A DNA stretch of 64,000 nt. Origin: Ariolimax columbianus. Taxonomy: Eukaryota > Mollusca > Gastropoda > Stylommatophora > Arionidae. Both the position numbers and the translations under genes were made by a program. The stretch lies in contig JAVGWX010000007.1 of the NCBI GenBank assembly GCA_036924085.1, positions 101,526,960 through 101,590,959 on the forward strand. Direction: 5' to 3'. Under the pieces are notes generated by a model. It ran no database searches and was not told the DNA's origin. It saw only the letters and a program-made list of their open reading frames with translations. Positions 63,871-64,000 of the stretch are shown here, one piece after another (the first letter of the stretch is position 1; each line of letters starts with the position of its first letter).

Positions 63871-64000
63871 GTAGTGTCCATGACTCGGAGCCATACAGAA
63901 GAATGGGGACAATGCAGTAAATACGAAGCCTGGTCTCCAGGGAAAACCTTCGCTGGGACCAGACTCTGAGGAGCGAGTGCATGGATGAAGCCGCTAAGCC
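63871..64000 (-). mobile_element. LINE fragment, 5' side of the minisatellite
   Basis: Minus strand reads LAASSMHSLLRVWSQRRFSL, ETRLRIYCIVPILLYGSESW, TLQQGRQR, the RT thumb segment directly before the amplified part. Cut by the window edge. Confidence 0.8.

Overview
This is animal nuclear DNA: one large intron-rich gene embedded in a dense mosaic of retrotransposon fragments, SINEs and tandem repeats. The mix of RTE-like, CR1-like and RNase-H-bearing I/Nimb-like LINEs with tRNA-derived SINEs, together with an invertebrate-looking TBCE, suggests a lophotrochozoan and plausibly a gastropod mollusc. That placement is an inference with low confidence.

The only complete host gene is tubulin-folding cofactor E (TBCE), plus strand, 13 coding exons from ATG 12952 to TAG 51774. 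All splice junctions are GT-AG and phase-consistent, and the exons sum to 1614 nt (537 aa). The product has an N-terminal CAP-Gly domain, a central leucine-rich-repeat region and a C-terminal ubiquitin-like domain. A candidate poly(A) signal lies at 52048. A second, unidentified minus-strand gene contributes one probable first coding exon (3058-3232).

Layout. 1-12 kb: LINE fragments (mostly RTE-like), two SINEs and minisatellites. 12.9-51.8 kb: TBCE, with introns full of mobile elements: a deleted mariner in intron 2, RNase-H LINE and RTE pieces in introns 4, 9 and 10, a three-level nest (minisatellite, CR1-like LINE, I-like LINE) plus a 2.3-kb satellite in intron 11, and more LINE debris in intron 12. 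51.8-64 kb: CR1-like, I-like and RTE-like LINE copies, SINEs and a ~2-kb minisatellite at the right edge.

The most striking observation concerns splice sites. At four of the 24 intron ends of TBCE the functional splice site is itself a unit of a tandem repeat. The exon 2 acceptor ends a 42-bp array of six units (in frame and open). The exon 8 donor starts a 19-bp array of five. The exon 10 donor and the end of that exon are duplicated as a 51-bp, in-frame, open unit. The final acceptor ends a perfectly phased 34-bp array carrying 44 consecutive acceptor-like sites. Separately, at least eight minisatellites have grown inside LINE reverse-transcriptase, endonuclease-linker or RNase H coding sequence, including one that amplifies the RT YADD active site. 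Both patterns point to a genome in which local tandem amplification starts almost anywhere, splice sites included.

Repeat boundaries are read by eye and may be off by some tens of bases. LINE clade names come from recognised protein motifs, not from database searches.
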